Shown one piece after another: positions 17,961 to 26,537 of a DNA stretch of 64,000 nucleotides. A program made the position numbers and the translations under genes. Position 1 is the stretch's first letter; every line of letters starts with the position of its first letter. This stretch comes from Bacteroidia bacterium (lineage in GTDB: Bacteria > Bacteroidota > Bacteroidia > CAIKAF01), in contig JAUHWY010000005.1 of NCBI GenBank assembly GCA_030427255.1, forward strand, positions 87,776 to 151,775, given 5' to 3'. The notes beneath the pieces were generated by a model, which was given only the letters and a program-made list of their open reading frames with translations, was not told the origin of the DNA and searched no databases.

Positions 17961-19313
17961 TTAAAAAGTGCCCATGGCTTTATCCAGAGCTGCTTTGCTG
18001 TTTAAGAGGTCAAACAAAGCCTGATAATAAGACTGTTGTGCCTCGAACAGCTGTTGTTCTGATTGAGACAATTCCAAACTGGTGATAAGGCCTTCTTTGT
18101 ATTTAAGGCCATTAACTCGACGAATTTTTTTGGCCAACTCAAAGCCTCTTTCTCTATTTTGAAAACGCTGAAAGTTATCCATAACCTGATTGCGGGCATT
18201 AAGGTATTCTACCTGTAAACCTTGCTCCAAATAGGCTTGTTGGCGCAGCACTTTTTCGCGCTCCAACTGCAATTGCTTCAGTTTAGACATTCTGTTCCAG
18301 CTAGAGAAAATAGGCACCTGCAAATTCAGCCCCCAAACCAGTCCTCCTTGTGCTCCTACCGTACCGGAGCCTGCCAAAAAGCGGTCGTTGTTGAACAAAT
18401 TGTATTGGTAGCCTAAGCTGGTACTCAAACTGGGAAGGGCTTCGGCCTTTTGCAGTTTAATTTGGTACTCATTGATGGCCAGCTGTTGGCTCATAATTTG
18501 GTACTCCAAACGCTGCTTCACTTCAAAAGTGTCTTTTAGCCCGGGAACCAAACCGGAAAAGCCGCCTTGGTTCAGCAAAGTTTCCAAGCTTTCGGTCAAG
18601 CTTATTTCTTCTTGTGCCGGGAATCCCATCTGAAATTTAAGGGTTGCATAAGCGAGCTTACGGGCATTATCGGCTTGGATTCTGGCATCTTTGGTATTGG
18701 CAAGAATTAGCTCCAACTGTTCAACATCGAGGTCTTCCGCAAAACCTTGTGTATACAAAGCTTTGGTCTCCTCCACGTTATTCTCCAACACCTGAAGCGA
18801 GGAGTCTAGGGTGCGAATGGAAGCTTCAGACACTAAGCATAAAAAATACGTTTGGGCTACTTGGAAACGTACATCACGTTCGGTTTGTGCTTTTTGACTG
18901 CGTGTAAGCTCTAAAAACTGCTTGGCGGTAGCAATTCCGATAAAGTACTGGCCATTAAACAGCAGCATGGATCCATTCACCCCAATTACCGCTTGGTTTA
19001 AAGGAGCGGCAGGAATGGTAGTAAATTGATCCGGATTTCCATTGATAAAGTCCGGAAAAATAAACACCGGAGATTCAATGTTATAGCTATAATTGGCGTT
19101 GGCCGAAATTTGCGGTAGCCCGGTAGCCACATTCTCTGTAATGCGCTGTTTGCCAATCTCGACCTCTGTGCCTGCATTAAGCGCATTGGCATTGTGCTTG
19201 AGGGCATAGGTATACGCATCTTGCAGACTAAATTGCTGTTGCGCTCCTAGCGTGCTGCACGCCATTAGGCCCAATAAGCCAAAAAACGTCGATGGTTTCA
19301 TAAGCTTTTTCAT
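17961..19313 (-). CDS. TolC-family outer membrane efflux protein
   Basis: A 450-aa protein with a signal peptide (…LLGLMACSTLGAQQQ) and the duplicated helical pattern of OEP proteins: SLQDAYTYALKHNANALNAG near the mature N terminus, long amphipathic helices, and a second LAINEYQIKLQKAEALPSLS repeat start near residue 275. It forms the trimeric outer-membrane channel for the RND pump encoded downstream. A Cys (MACS) in the signal region resembles a lipobox, but AQQQ fits signal peptidase I cleavage. The ATG overlaps the TetR stop by 4 nt (ATGA). Confidence 0.9.
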   Translation of the reverse strand: MKKLMKPSTFFGLLGLMACSTLGAQQQFSLQDAYTYALKHNANALNAGTEVEIGKQRITENVATGLPQISANANYSYNIESPVFIFPDFINGNPDQFTTIPAAPLNQAVIGVNGSMLLFNGQYFIGIATAKQFLELTRSQKAQTERDVRFQVAQTYFLCLVSEASIRTLDSSLQVLENNVEETKALYTQGFAEDLDVEQLELILANTKDARIQADNARKLAYATLKFQMGFPAQEEISLTESLETLLNQGGFSGLVPGLKDTFEVKQRLEYQIMSQQLAINEYQIKLQKAEALPSLSTSLGYQYNLFNNDRFLAGSGTVGAQGGLVWGLNLQVPIFSSWNRMSKLKQLQLEREKVLRQQAYLEQGLQVEYLNARNQVMDNFQRFQNRERGFELAKKIRRVNGLKYKEGLITSLELSQSEQQLFEAQQSYYQALFDLLNSKAALDKAMGTF

Positions 19314-19945
19314 GCGTTTATTGAGGATATCTCTTCGGGATTTTTATAATGATGATCGAGGTAGACCAAGCCTTCCTTGCTGGCTATGCCGCGCACATGA
19401 TAGCGGAATACCTCAAAGTACAGTTTTACAAATGGGTATTGAGCCGATGGAAACACCTCCGGATTCATGGTAAGTGGTATGATATTCACATACAAGCGTG
19501 AAACCACTTCCACGTCCAAATCGGCGCGGTACAAGCCTTCCTCTTTTCCTCTGCTCAAATTTTGCTTTATCATGGCCAAAATCTCGCCGTTCCGAAATTG
19601 CTCAAAATATTGGAAGGCCTGAGGATAGTAGCGACGCAAATCGAAATAAATCGTAGGCTTCATTTCGCTCATGTCTTCGGTAACCAAGCGTGCAATACGG
19701 AACCATCGGTCTATGGCATTCCCTCCCTCTGCTAAGGTGTCTTCTATGCACCTTTTGTGGTTCTTAACATAATGTTGGATGGTGGCCAACACCAAGTGCT
19801 TTTTGTCCTTAAAATGCACGTACAGGGTTTTCTTTGAAATGCCCAATTCGCGCGCAACGTCATCCATGGTAACGCTTTTAAGGCCATACCGCAAAAAAAG
19901 ACGTGTGGTCGCCTCTAATATTCGGACAAATTTTGGATCGTTCAC
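19310..19945 (-). CDS. TetR/AcrR family transcriptional regulator
   Basis: A 211-aa protein. The N-terminal helix-turn-helix is typical: ATTRLFLRYGLKSVTMDDVARELGISKKTLYVHFKDK (about residues 11-47, given in overlapping view only), followed by an all-helical ligand domain. It starts with GTG at 19945. As first gene of the TetR-TolC-adaptor-pump operon it probably represses its own operon until an inducer binds. A palindrome overlapping the likely promoter (19976-20008) supports this. Confidence 0.88.
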   Translation of the reverse strand: MNDPKFVRILEATTRLFLRYGLKSVTMDDVARELGISKKTLYVHFKDKKHLVLATIQHYVKNHKRCIEDTLAEGGNAIDRWFRIARLVTEDMSEMKPTIYFDLRRYYPQAFQYFEQFRNGEILAMIKQNLSRGKEEGLYRADLDVEVVSRLYVNIIPLTMNPEVFPSAQYPFVKLYFEVFRYHVRGIASKEGLVYLDHHYKNPEEISSINA

Positions 19946-19949
19946 GCGG

Positions 19950-20008
19950 CAAATGTAGTAGGATATTTGCCACGGAAACCCTAGTAACCAAAAAAGTTTC
20001 CTAGGTTT
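19950..20008 (-). promoter_or_regulatory. Promoter and candidate TetR operator of the efflux operon
   Basis: On the minus strand TACATTTG (19950-19957) is a perfect TAnnTTTG box, only 4 nt before the GTG start, implying a very short or no leader. Upstream, AAACCCTAGTAAC (19976-19988) and GTTTCCTAGGTTT (19996-20008) form an imperfect inverted repeat (10 of 13 positions paired) covering the expected -33 position. TetR proteins bind such palindromes, so this is the likely operator. Confidence 0.5.
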
Positions 20009-20034
20009 TATGGCTATTTAACATTAGGGCGCCC

Positions 20035-20173
20035 GGGCGGGCTGCTGCCTCCAAGTCCGCGCCTCTCTGTTAAGGGCTGTGGGCTTTAGGCGCCCTTCGC
20101 TAAGGCTCAGTGGCCCAAAGCCTCACAGCCCTAAACAGGGAGGCTTGCGGGCTTTCCGGCGCATCCCTGGCGC
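20035..20173. repeat. Intergenic hairpin element C (class 2 loop)
   Basis: Stem 20061-20090 pairs with 20114-20144 around the apex GCCCTTCGCTAAGGCTCAGT (within 20091-20113). Flanks are GGGCGGGCTGCTGCCT on the left and GCGGGCTTTCCGGCGCATCC on the right. Loop and flanks recur in inverse orientation at 27734-27869, while the stems share almost no sequence. Confidence 0.75.
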
Positions 20174-20208
20174 AAAAAAAAGCCCGACCAAAAGGCCGGG
20201 CTTTTTTT
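20173..20208 (-). terminator. Terminator closing the paralogue-array operon
   Basis: A stem AGCCCGaCC / GGcCGGGCT with an AAAA loop is flanked by A-runs and T-runs on both sides, so it can act in either direction. It lies 15 bp past the stop codon of the minus-strand gene at 20223. Confidence 0.85.
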
Positions 20209-20222
20209 AGAGCTTTCAAAGC

Positions 20223-23200
20223 TTATTTCATTCGAATCACTTTGTGAATAGAACGCTCGCCGGCTTTGTTCACAACATGAACAAAGTAGGTGCCACGAGA
20301 AGCATCAAAGAACTGACTGTGTAGGGTCACCTGGTTGGTGCCTGCTTGCATGGTAGCAAATCCGGTTTCTCCGGTTTTGCGTCCAAGCATGTCAAATACT
20401 TCGATGTTGATTTCTTGCGCATTGGTCAAGCTGATCTCCACATTGGTCATGTCTTGGAATGGGTTGGGGAACACGGTAATGGCAGCGCCACCGTCAAACC
20501 CGTCAATTCCGGTAACCACATTAAGCTTGGTCATAAAGGTATCGGCTCCGCAGTTGTTGGTTACAATCAACATAACATCGTAGCTACCGCTTTGAGAGTA
20601 GGTATGTTGAACGCTATCTCCTTGAGCTACGTTACCATCTCCAAAGTCCCAAGTGTAGTTAATGCCATACAAGGTTCCAGTACCGTCATACGTATAGGTC
20701 AACTGTCCTACTTGGTTCAAGGTAATGTTACCTGCAGCAACAGGAATGTCGTTAACCGTTACGGCTTGAGTGTCAACAGCGGTACAACCATTTGCAGTAA
20801 CGGTATGTACTACATCAAACACACCGGCACCTGATTGAGCAGGAGCAAAGTTGCTTCCGCTAACACCGGTTCCGCTAAAGGATCCTCCGGAAGTATTGGG
20901 GTTCAATACCACAGGGTTGTCCGTTACACAGAGTGGTGTGGTAACACTAAACACGGCGTCTGGAGCCGGATTAATGGTAATATCCAAGGTGTCTGTGTCG
21001 GAACATTGTCCGGCTGTAGCGGTGTAGGTCACTTGAGCAGCACCCGAACCGGCAATAGAAGGATCAAAAGTTCCCAAAGCGGCGTCGGTGATACCTGCTC
21101 CGGACCAAGAGCCACCCGCAGGCGTTGCGCTTAGGTTCAAAGGACCATCGTTATCGCAAAGCGCCGTTTGATTGGCAATTTGAGCGTTGGGTGCGGGCAA
21201 TACATCTACAAACCTAGATGAAGTGTCCTGACAGCCGTTATTGTCTACCGTATAAAGAATTTGAGTCACACCGGTGCCTGCAGTTGCAGGGTCAAAGGTT
21301 CCTTGACTGGCGTTTACCACACCATTGCCAGACCAGGTACCGCCGGAAGTTGTTGCCGAAAACTGTACGATTCCAGCATTGTCGCACACGGTTGCCGGTG
21401 CGGTAAAGCTGGGGTCAGGCAAGGCATTCACAGCCACAGACTGTGTATCAATGCTTGTACAGTTGTTGTTGTCGGTAACTGTATAAATGGCGTTGAAGTT
21501 TCCTACGCCGCTTACAGATGGGTCAAAGGTTCCGTTGTTGGCACTGGTAATGCCGGTTCCGGACCAGGTACCGCCCGCTGGAGTAGCACTAAGGTTAGCC
21601 GCCTGTCCGTTTTGACAGAAGGTAGGCTGAGCGCTAAAGCTAATGTTGGGCGATTGGTTAACCGTAATGGTGTTGGTTACGGTATCGGTACAGCCGTTTG
21701 CAGAAAGAATGTAGGAAACATTGATGGATCCTGAGCCTGCAGCTGTTGGGTCAAATGTACTGCCAGTTACACCTGAACCTTGGAAAGTACCGCCAGAGTT
21801 TGTGGGGGTCAAAGATACCGGGGACCCATTATCACAAAGTACAGCGGGAGAAGTAAAGCTAGCGTCCGGAAGCGTATTCACCGTAATGTTGGTGGTATCG
21901 GCATCGGAGCAGCCATTCACTGTTACGTTATAAATCACCTGAATTGAACCGGTGCCAGAGACGTTGGGGTCAAAGGTTCCGGCGGTAGGGTTGGTGATGC
22001 CCGTACCTGACCAAGTACCACCTGGGGTAGCTGCGCTCAAGTTGGTGGCGTTACCACCTGCGCAAAGCGTACCTGGGTTACTGATGGCAGGGTTCGGCAA
22101 AGCATTAACCGTCACCACCACGCCTTGTGAGGTGTCGGCACAGATGCCGTTGCTGCCCACCAGCTGGTAAGTACCTGCTTGGTTTGCATAAATGGCCGTA
22201 TCGGAAGAACCCACACCCGGTATTGGGGTTCCGTTCCTTAGCCATGTATAAATGGTATGGTCAAAATCAGAATCGAGCTGTACGCTGTCACCCTGGCAGA
22301 TGGTGGTCGAAGACAATGGCGTAATGTTGCTCGGAATGGTATTGATGGTTAAACCGAAAGGCAAATCCGTAAAAGCTGTTACGGTAGCCGTAAGGGTGCT
22401 CAACTGAGGAGACACGTTGCTCACCAAGTTGGCATTGCCTTGATCGGTCCAAGTATTTGAAGTATAGTTGGCGATGCCTGTAAATACAGTATCGAGTTGG
22501 TCATCAAATGCAATGGTAACGTCGGCGTTAGACGATCCGGTCAACTGACCGATGTGGTGATACCACTGATCGTTTACCCAACAAGCAGGCGCTTGGGCGT
22601 TGCTGGTAAGGAATCCGTCGTTGTTGGGGTCGCTGTTCACAAAGCCTACGGAGAAGTCGTTGGCGTTTGCGTTGGCCGGTGTAATGTTTACCGGACGGTA
22701 GCGAGGGGTGCCTACGGTTGAACCCATTGGGTAAAGGTAGGTACCGGTAGAATTGGTTGAACGCACCAAAGCTCCATTTAAGCTATTGCTTACAAAACCA
22801 ACCGGGCTAACCGAAAGTGCATTAGCTGCAGGGTTGGTTAAATGAAGGGTGTCGTTGCCCAAAGCCAGCTCACAGCTGTCGATGTCTAAGTGATCGGTAA
22901 CAACGGCGTTTAAGTTAAGGGTCTTAACTGCGTTGTTGTTGAGCACTAGACGGGCAAAGTGCGTGGGTGAGGTTCCCTGCACAGTTTGGGCGGCTCCATC
23001 CAACACGACTACGCCGGTATCGCCGGGCGTAAATACGTTGTTGGAGGCGTTATTTTCCCAATCTCCGGTCAGCGTAATGGTACCATTGCTGGTAATTTGT
23101 CCGCTGCCCTGGTTGGTAAGCCCTCCCTGGACATAAATTTGAGCGCCCGGTTCTACGTGAACCGACGCGCCATTGAAGAAAACCTGTTGCCCTCGCGCTG

Positions 23201-23267
23201 CCCCGGCAAACCCTATAAGGGCAGCGGAGCTGGCGACAAGCAGCAGGCCGGTAGTCATTGGCTTCAT
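20223..23267 (-). CDS. Large secreted protein with six PKD/Ig-like repeats, PKD domain and T9SS sorting domain
   Basis: 1014 aa from the ATG at 23267 (an in-frame TTG at 23312 is less likely). A signal peptide ending ARGQQ is followed by a region of about 300 residues with short beta repeats. Six tandem repeats of about 72-75 aa follow (pattern LC…GGTWSGTGI…GTFDP…G…Y.V..NGC.D), then a PKD domain (WDFGDGNVAQGD…HTYSQSGSYDV) and a sorting domain (VFPNPFQDMTNVEI … FVHVVNKAGERSIHKVIRMK). It is probably a cell-surface structural or adhesive protein. It ends the tandem array and may be its surface anchor or scaffold, but no direct evidence shows this. Confidence 0.85.
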   Translation of the reverse strand: MKPMTTGLLLVASSAALIGFAGAARGQQVFFNGASVHVEPGAQIYVQGGLTNQGSGQITSNGTITLTGDWENNASNNVFTPGDTGVVVLDGAAQTVQGTSPTHFARLVLNNNAVKTLNLNAVVTDHLDIDSCELALGNDTLHLTNPAANALSVSPVGFVSNSLNGALVRSTNSTGTYLYPMGSTVGTPRYRPVNITPANANANDFSVGFVNSDPNNDGFLTSNAQAPACWVNDQWYHHIGQLTGSSNADVTIAFDDQLDTVFTGIANYTSNTWTDQGNANLVSNVSPQLSTLTATVTAFTDLPFGLTINTIPSNITPLSSTTICQGDSVQLDSDFDHTIYTWLRNGTPIPGVGSSDTAIYANQAGTYQLVGSNGICADTSQGVVVTVNALPNPAISNPGTLCAGGNATNLSAATPGGTWSGTGITNPTAGTFDPNVSGTGSIQVIYNVTVNGCSDADTTNITVNTLPDASFTSPAVLCDNGSPVSLTPTNSGGTFQGSGVTGSTFDPTAAGSGSINVSYILSANGCTDTVTNTITVNQSPNISFSAQPTFCQNGQAANLSATPAGGTWSGTGITSANNGTFDPSVSGVGNFNAIYTVTDNNNCTSIDTQSVAVNALPDPSFTAPATVCDNAGIVQFSATTSGGTWSGNGVVNASQGTFDPATAGTGVTQILYTVDNNGCQDTSSRFVDVLPAPNAQIANQTALCDNDGPLNLSATPAGGSWSGAGITDAALGTFDPSIAGSGAAQVTYTATAGQCSDTDTLDITINPAPDAVFSVTTPLCVTDNPVVLNPNTSGGSFSGTGVSGSNFAPAQSGAGVFDVVHTVTANGCTAVDTQAVTVNDIPVAAGNITLNQVGQLTYTYDGTGTLYGINYTWDFGDGNVAQGDSVQHTYSQSGSYDVMLIVTNNCGADTFMTKLNVVTGIDGFDGGAAITVFPNPFQDMTNVEISLTNAQEINIEVFDMLGRKTGETGFATMQAGTNQVTLHSQFFDASRGTYFVHVVNKAGERSIHKVIRMK

Positions 23268-23324
23268 ACTATCGCGTTTTGGTGTGGATTTACTATGTTG
23301 TGTTTTAGACAAAGGGTTGGTTAT

Positions 23325-23858
23325 TTATTTGAGGTCAAACTCTAATACTTCAAATGTATACATTATTTCGCTTTGGTCTTCTGCTACCAAAGCAGCTTCG
23401 GACGAAAAACTTGGGGTTTGCAGCACTTCTCCCTCGCTCAGCTGTTCCGGGAAGGGTATAGATTTAACCAAAATTTGATAATCGCCCATCCCTGCAGAGC
23501 AGGTAACCCTTCGAATTTTCCAAGCTTTGCCGGTTGGAACAGTAAACGCGGTGCCGGTCATTCCCGAAAACTGCTTAAGTTCTGCACTGCTTCCAACGGA
23601 TTGCACAGCTTGCTTTCGATCGGCTTCGGAAAGTGCATTGATTCTGTCTTGTTCGGCGCGAATTCTAAGATTCCATGCCTCTAAAGCTTCTTGTTCAATG
23701 GGCCTTCCGGCCTCGGCTTCTTGGGCTATCCAAGCTTGCATGCTGTCAATTTTGACTTGTACCGAAGGGGGTACACCTTGTGCCAAAGAACGATGAGAGC
23801 AAGTTAGCCCGATTAATGCCAAAATCAAAGAAAGAATGTGCTTGTTTCTTACCTTCAT
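23325..23858 (-). CDS. Array member 19: diverged paralogue with helical N-terminal extension
   Basis: A 177-aa protein with a signal peptide ending SLAQG. A charged helical segment of about 70 residues (rich in E, R, A, Q) precedes a degenerate array motif, FTVPTGKAWKIRRV near residue 109. The C terminus is TFEVLEFDLK instead of VIEFNVVP. It is therefore a relative of the 18 upstream paralogues with an added domain and a changed tail. It lies 4 bp after member 18. Function unknown; its position suggests a link between the array proteins and the PKD-repeat protein downstream. Confidence 0.7.
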   Translation of the reverse strand: MKVRNKHILSLILALIGLTCSHRSLAQGVPPSVQVKIDSMQAWIAQEAEAGRPIEQEALEAWNLRIRAEQDRINALSEADRKQAVQSVGSSAELKQFSGMTGTAFTVPTGKAWKIRRVTCSAGMGDYQILVKSIPFPEQLSEGEVLQTPSFSSEAALVAEDQSEIMYTFEVLEFDLK

Positions 23859-23862
23859 TGAA

Positions 23863-24438
23863 TTAAGGAACTATGTTGAATTCTATAATCGTGTACAAAG
23901 GGGTATTGGGAACGGAGCCCAAGTTTAGAGGCCCATCGCACTCATAATACCCGGTATTTCCACTGGGGTTGGTCTGATCTAAAACATAATACGGAGTTCC
24001 GGCGGGGATGTTGGGGCTAAGCGTATTTATACATGGGGTTTCTGAAACCAAAATTGTAGTTCCTGCCGGGAACCAAAGCGCCCCCTCCTGATTTCCGCGC
24101 AAGGGGGTCCCATTCACCAAAATACCGTTTTGGGACGTTCCACAAAGCACCTTGCCCAAATACCGCACACTTACCGTGCCGGAAGTTGCCCCAGTGCAGG
24201 GATTGGGGTTGGTGGCAGACCAAGTGACATTAAAGTTGTTGGCATGATTTCCATACCGATACCCACCGCTTTGCCGTTCCGAAGTAAGTTTCCAAACCTT
24301 ACCGGCAGGTACTGTCTGCTGCCCTGTTTGGGCAGTAAGCAGTAGCACCTGATTAAATTGCAAACTGCCTTGCGCAGAAAGCTTTGCTCCGGCAAAGACT
24401 AAAGCCAATAAAATACAGAACCTTACATGGGTTGTCAT
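23863..24438 (-). CDS. Array member 18: small secreted TVPAGKVWK-family protein, long four-Cys type
   Basis: A 191-aa protein starting at MTTHVRF (a TTG at 24459 is unlikely). Signal peptide ends KLSAQG; the framework follows: SLQFNQV, TVPAGKVWKL, ALWFPAGT and TIIEFNIVP at the stop. The centre holds NPNPCTGATSGT shared with members 15-17, then a Cys-containing GKVLCGTSQN segment and ETPCINTLSPNIPAGTPYYV. Ten bp separate it from member 17. Confidence 0.8.
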   Translation of the reverse strand: MTTHVRFCILLALVFAGAKLSAQGSLQFNQVLLLTAQTGQQTVPAGKVWKLTSERQSGGYRYGNHANNFNVTWSATNPNPCTGATSGTVSVRYLGKVLCGTSQNGILVNGTPLRGNQEGALWFPAGTTILVSETPCINTLSPNIPAGTPYYVLDQTNPSGNTGYYECDGPLNLGSVPNTPLYTIIEFNIVP

Positions 24439-24448
24439 AAAGTCAAAC

Positions 24449-25018
24449 TTAAGGAACAATGTTGAATTCTAAAATGGTTAACAAAAGAGAATTTGGGACA
24501 GGTCCCACATTAATTTGCCCATCGCATGCATAATATTGAAAGGACTGATTGGGGTTGGTTTGGTCGTTCAAATAATAGGGAGTAGCGGCCGGCATATCTG
24601 GGCTCAAAGTATTTGAACAAGTTGTGGCAATTAAAGAAACGGTGGTTCCGGAAGGAAGCCATACCAGCCCTTTGTTTCCATCCATCTCCAATTGGGTTCC
24701 GTTAATCAGCACGCGGTTATTGCCCGAAGGACACCTTTGCTTTTCTATTCTCCGCACGTTTGAAGTACCCGAAGTGGCTCCAGTACATGGATTCGGGTTT
24801 GAGCTGGACCAAGTAATATTAAAATTGGAGCTCCAGTTTTGATAGTAGGCTCCTCCACTGGTATAATAGGAAGTTATTTTCCAAACTTTTCCCGCCGGAA
24901 CGGTTTGGGTACCGCTTTGGGCATTAAGCACCAAAACTTGGTTGAACTGCAGGTTCCCTTGGGCATTTAAACCAAAGGAAAACAAAAGCATTGCAAGTAA
25001 AAAGAATCGATACTTCAT
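24449..25018 (-). CDS. Array member 17: small secreted TVPAGKVWK-family protein, long four-Cys type
   Basis: A 189-aa protein. The first ten residues (MKYRFFLLAM) and the DNA around its start are identical to member 16, indicating recent duplication. The framework is NLQFNQVLVL, TVPAGKVWKIT, GLVWLPSGT and TILEFNIVP. The centre has four Cys: NPNPCTGA, KQRCPSGNN, TTCSNTLSPDMP and YACDGQI. It is likely to form disulfides after export. Unknown function. Confidence 0.82.
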   Translation of the reverse strand: MKYRFFLLAMLLFSFGLNAQGNLQFNQVLVLNAQSGTQTVPAGKVWKITSYYTSGGAYYQNWSSNFNITWSSSNPNPCTGATSGTSNVRRIEKQRCPSGNNRVLINGTQLEMDGNKGLVWLPSGTTVSLIATTCSNTLSPDMPAATPYYLNDQTNPNQSFQYYACDGQINVGPVPNSLLLTILEFNIVP

Positions 25019-25021
25019 GGG

Positions 25022-25588
25022 TTAAGGAACAATATTGAATTCTATTACGCTTACCAAGATGGAGTTGGGAACCGCTCCTGCATTGATTGGGCCGGCACAG
25101 TCGTAGTAGGACCTAATGTCGCCCAAATCAGTCCTATCCTCTTGAAAATAAGGAGTTCCTGCAGGAATATTGGGGCTCAATGTATTGAAACAAACCGTTT
25201 CCAAAATGTCTACCGTGGCTCCAGCAGGCAGCCAAAATGGCCCAGACTCGGACAAAGCTGTAGTTACTCCATTCAATACCAGGGCGTTGTTGGACTTCGG
25301 GCACATTCTTTTTCGTATTTGCCTTAGGCTGGAAGTTCCTGAAGTTGCTCCGGTGCATGGGTTGGGATTGTTGACCGACCAAGTAACCAGATCGTTGCTG
25401 CTCCAATTGTAAAAATATATGCCTCCACTTGTGTTCTGTGCGGTGATTTTCCAAACTTTCCCGGCAGGTACGGTTTGGGTTCCACTTTGGGAATTTAGCA
25501 CCAACACCTGATTAAACTGTAGGTTTCCCTGGGCGCTCAATCTAGTGAAAAGCAAAAGCATTGCAAGTAAAAAGAATCGATACTTCAT
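25022..25588 (-). CDS. Array member 16: small secreted TVPAGKVWK-family protein, long four-Cys type
   Basis: A 188-aa protein with signal peptide ending RLSAQ. Framework NLQFNQVLVL, TVPAGKVWKIT, PFWLPAGA and SVIEFNIVP. Four Cys in the centre: NPNPCTGA, RMCPKSNN, ETVCFNTLSPNIP and YDCAGPI. It differs from member 17 mainly between these anchors. The gap to member 17 is 3 bp. Confidence 0.82.
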   Translation of the reverse strand: MKYRFFLLAMLLLFTRLSAQGNLQFNQVLVLNSQSGTQTVPAGKVWKITAQNTSGGIYFYNWSSNDLVTWSVNNPNPCTGATSGTSSLRQIRKRMCPKSNNALVLNGVTTALSESGPFWLPAGATVDILETVCFNTLSPNIPAGTPYFQEDRTDLGDIRSYYDCAGPINAGAVPNSILVSVIEFNIVP

Positions 25589-25591
25589 GGG

Positions 25592-26161
25592 TTATGGAAC
25601 AATATTAAATTCAATAACACTTACAAGAATAGAATTGGGAACAGCTCCGGCATTGATAGGGCCATCGCACTCTCGGTAATACTGCAAATTATTTGGGTCG
25701 GTCCTATCTTCCAAATAGTACGGTGTAGCTGAAGGAATATTAGGACTTAAGGAGTTAACGCATGGGGTTTCAACGATTCCCAAGGTAGCTCCTGCCGGCA
25801 ACCATAGCGGCCCGGACTCCCCCAGCTTGGTCTTGACCCCATTCAGCACAAGGTTGTTATTGGCATCCGGGCATTTATACTTACGGACTTGCCTAATGGA
25901 ACTAGTTCCTGAGGTGGCGCCATTGCAGGGATTTGGGTTGGTAATGGACCATGTAGTGTTTGAATTGCTACTCCAGTTGCTGTAATACACCCCACCGCTG
26001 AGGTTCTGCGAAGTAATCTTCCAAACTTTTCCGGCGGGTACGGTTTGGGTGCCGCTTTGCGCATTAATAACCAGCACTTGATTGAACTGCAAATTGCCTT
26101 GCGCAAATAGCCCAACACTTGAAAAAAGGCCAAAAAGCCCGGCCAAAAGGGAACGACGCAT
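25592..26161 (-). CDS. Array member 15: small secreted TVPAGKVWK-family protein, long four-Cys type
   Basis: A 189-aa protein from MRRSLLAG (an alternative ATG at 26185 would overlap member 14). Signal peptide ends GLFAQG. Framework NLQFNQVLVI, TVPAGKVWKIT, PLWLPAGA and SVIEFNIVP. Four Cys in NPNPCNGA, KYKCPDANN, ETPCVNSLSPNIP and RECDGPI. It is the upstream-most member of the four-Cys subgroup. Confidence 0.8.
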   Translation of the reverse strand: MRRSLLAGLFGLFSSVGLFAQGNLQFNQVLVINAQSGTQTVPAGKVWKITSQNLSGGVYYSNWSSNSNTTWSITNPNPCNGATSGTSSIRQVRKYKCPDANNNLVLNGVKTKLGESGPLWLPAGATLGIVETPCVNSLSPNIPSATPYYLEDRTDPNNLQYYRECDGPINAGAVPNSILVSVIEFNIVP

Positions 26162-26171
26162 ATACTTTGAT

Positions 26172-26537
26172 TTAGGGAACAACATTAAATTCTATTACGG
26201 AGGCAAATCGCTCTTGATTAAAGGCAAAAGGTAGGCTGAGACTGGTACCCGCCGGCAGCCACAAAGGCAAGGTTAGCGAAAAACGCCCTTGGTCGGTCGA
26301 AAAATTGGGCGTGTACCAATAAGAGACTCCATTGATTCCAATCGACATAAAGTTGCTGTTGTTGCTGCTTACACTTACCGAAGTCACTTTCCAAACCTTA
26401 CCCGAAGGCACACTCCATGCTTGTCCATTGCTGTTGGTGCTAAGCAACAATACCTGATTGAACTGAAGGCTTCCTTGGGCTTTTACACCTAAACTTAGCA
26501 AAGCACCAAAAATGAGGGTTAAAATGAAGTTTTTCAT
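26172..26537 (-). CDS. Array member 14: small secreted TVPAGKVWK-family protein, short Cys-free
   Basis: A 121-aa protein from MKNFILTL, whose ATG overlaps the stop of member 13 by 4 nt. Framework SLQFNQVLLL, a modified SVPSGKVWKVTSV, LPLWLPAGT and SVIEFNVVP. The mature part has no Cys; the centre carries GINGVSYWYTP. It is the shortest member. Confidence 0.8.
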   Translation of the reverse strand: MKNFILTLIFGALLSLGVKAQGSLQFNQVLLLSTNSNGQAWSVPSGKVWKVTSVSVSSNNSNFMSIGINGVSYWYTPNFSTDQGRFSLTLPLWLPAGTSLSLPFAFNQERFASVIEFNVVP

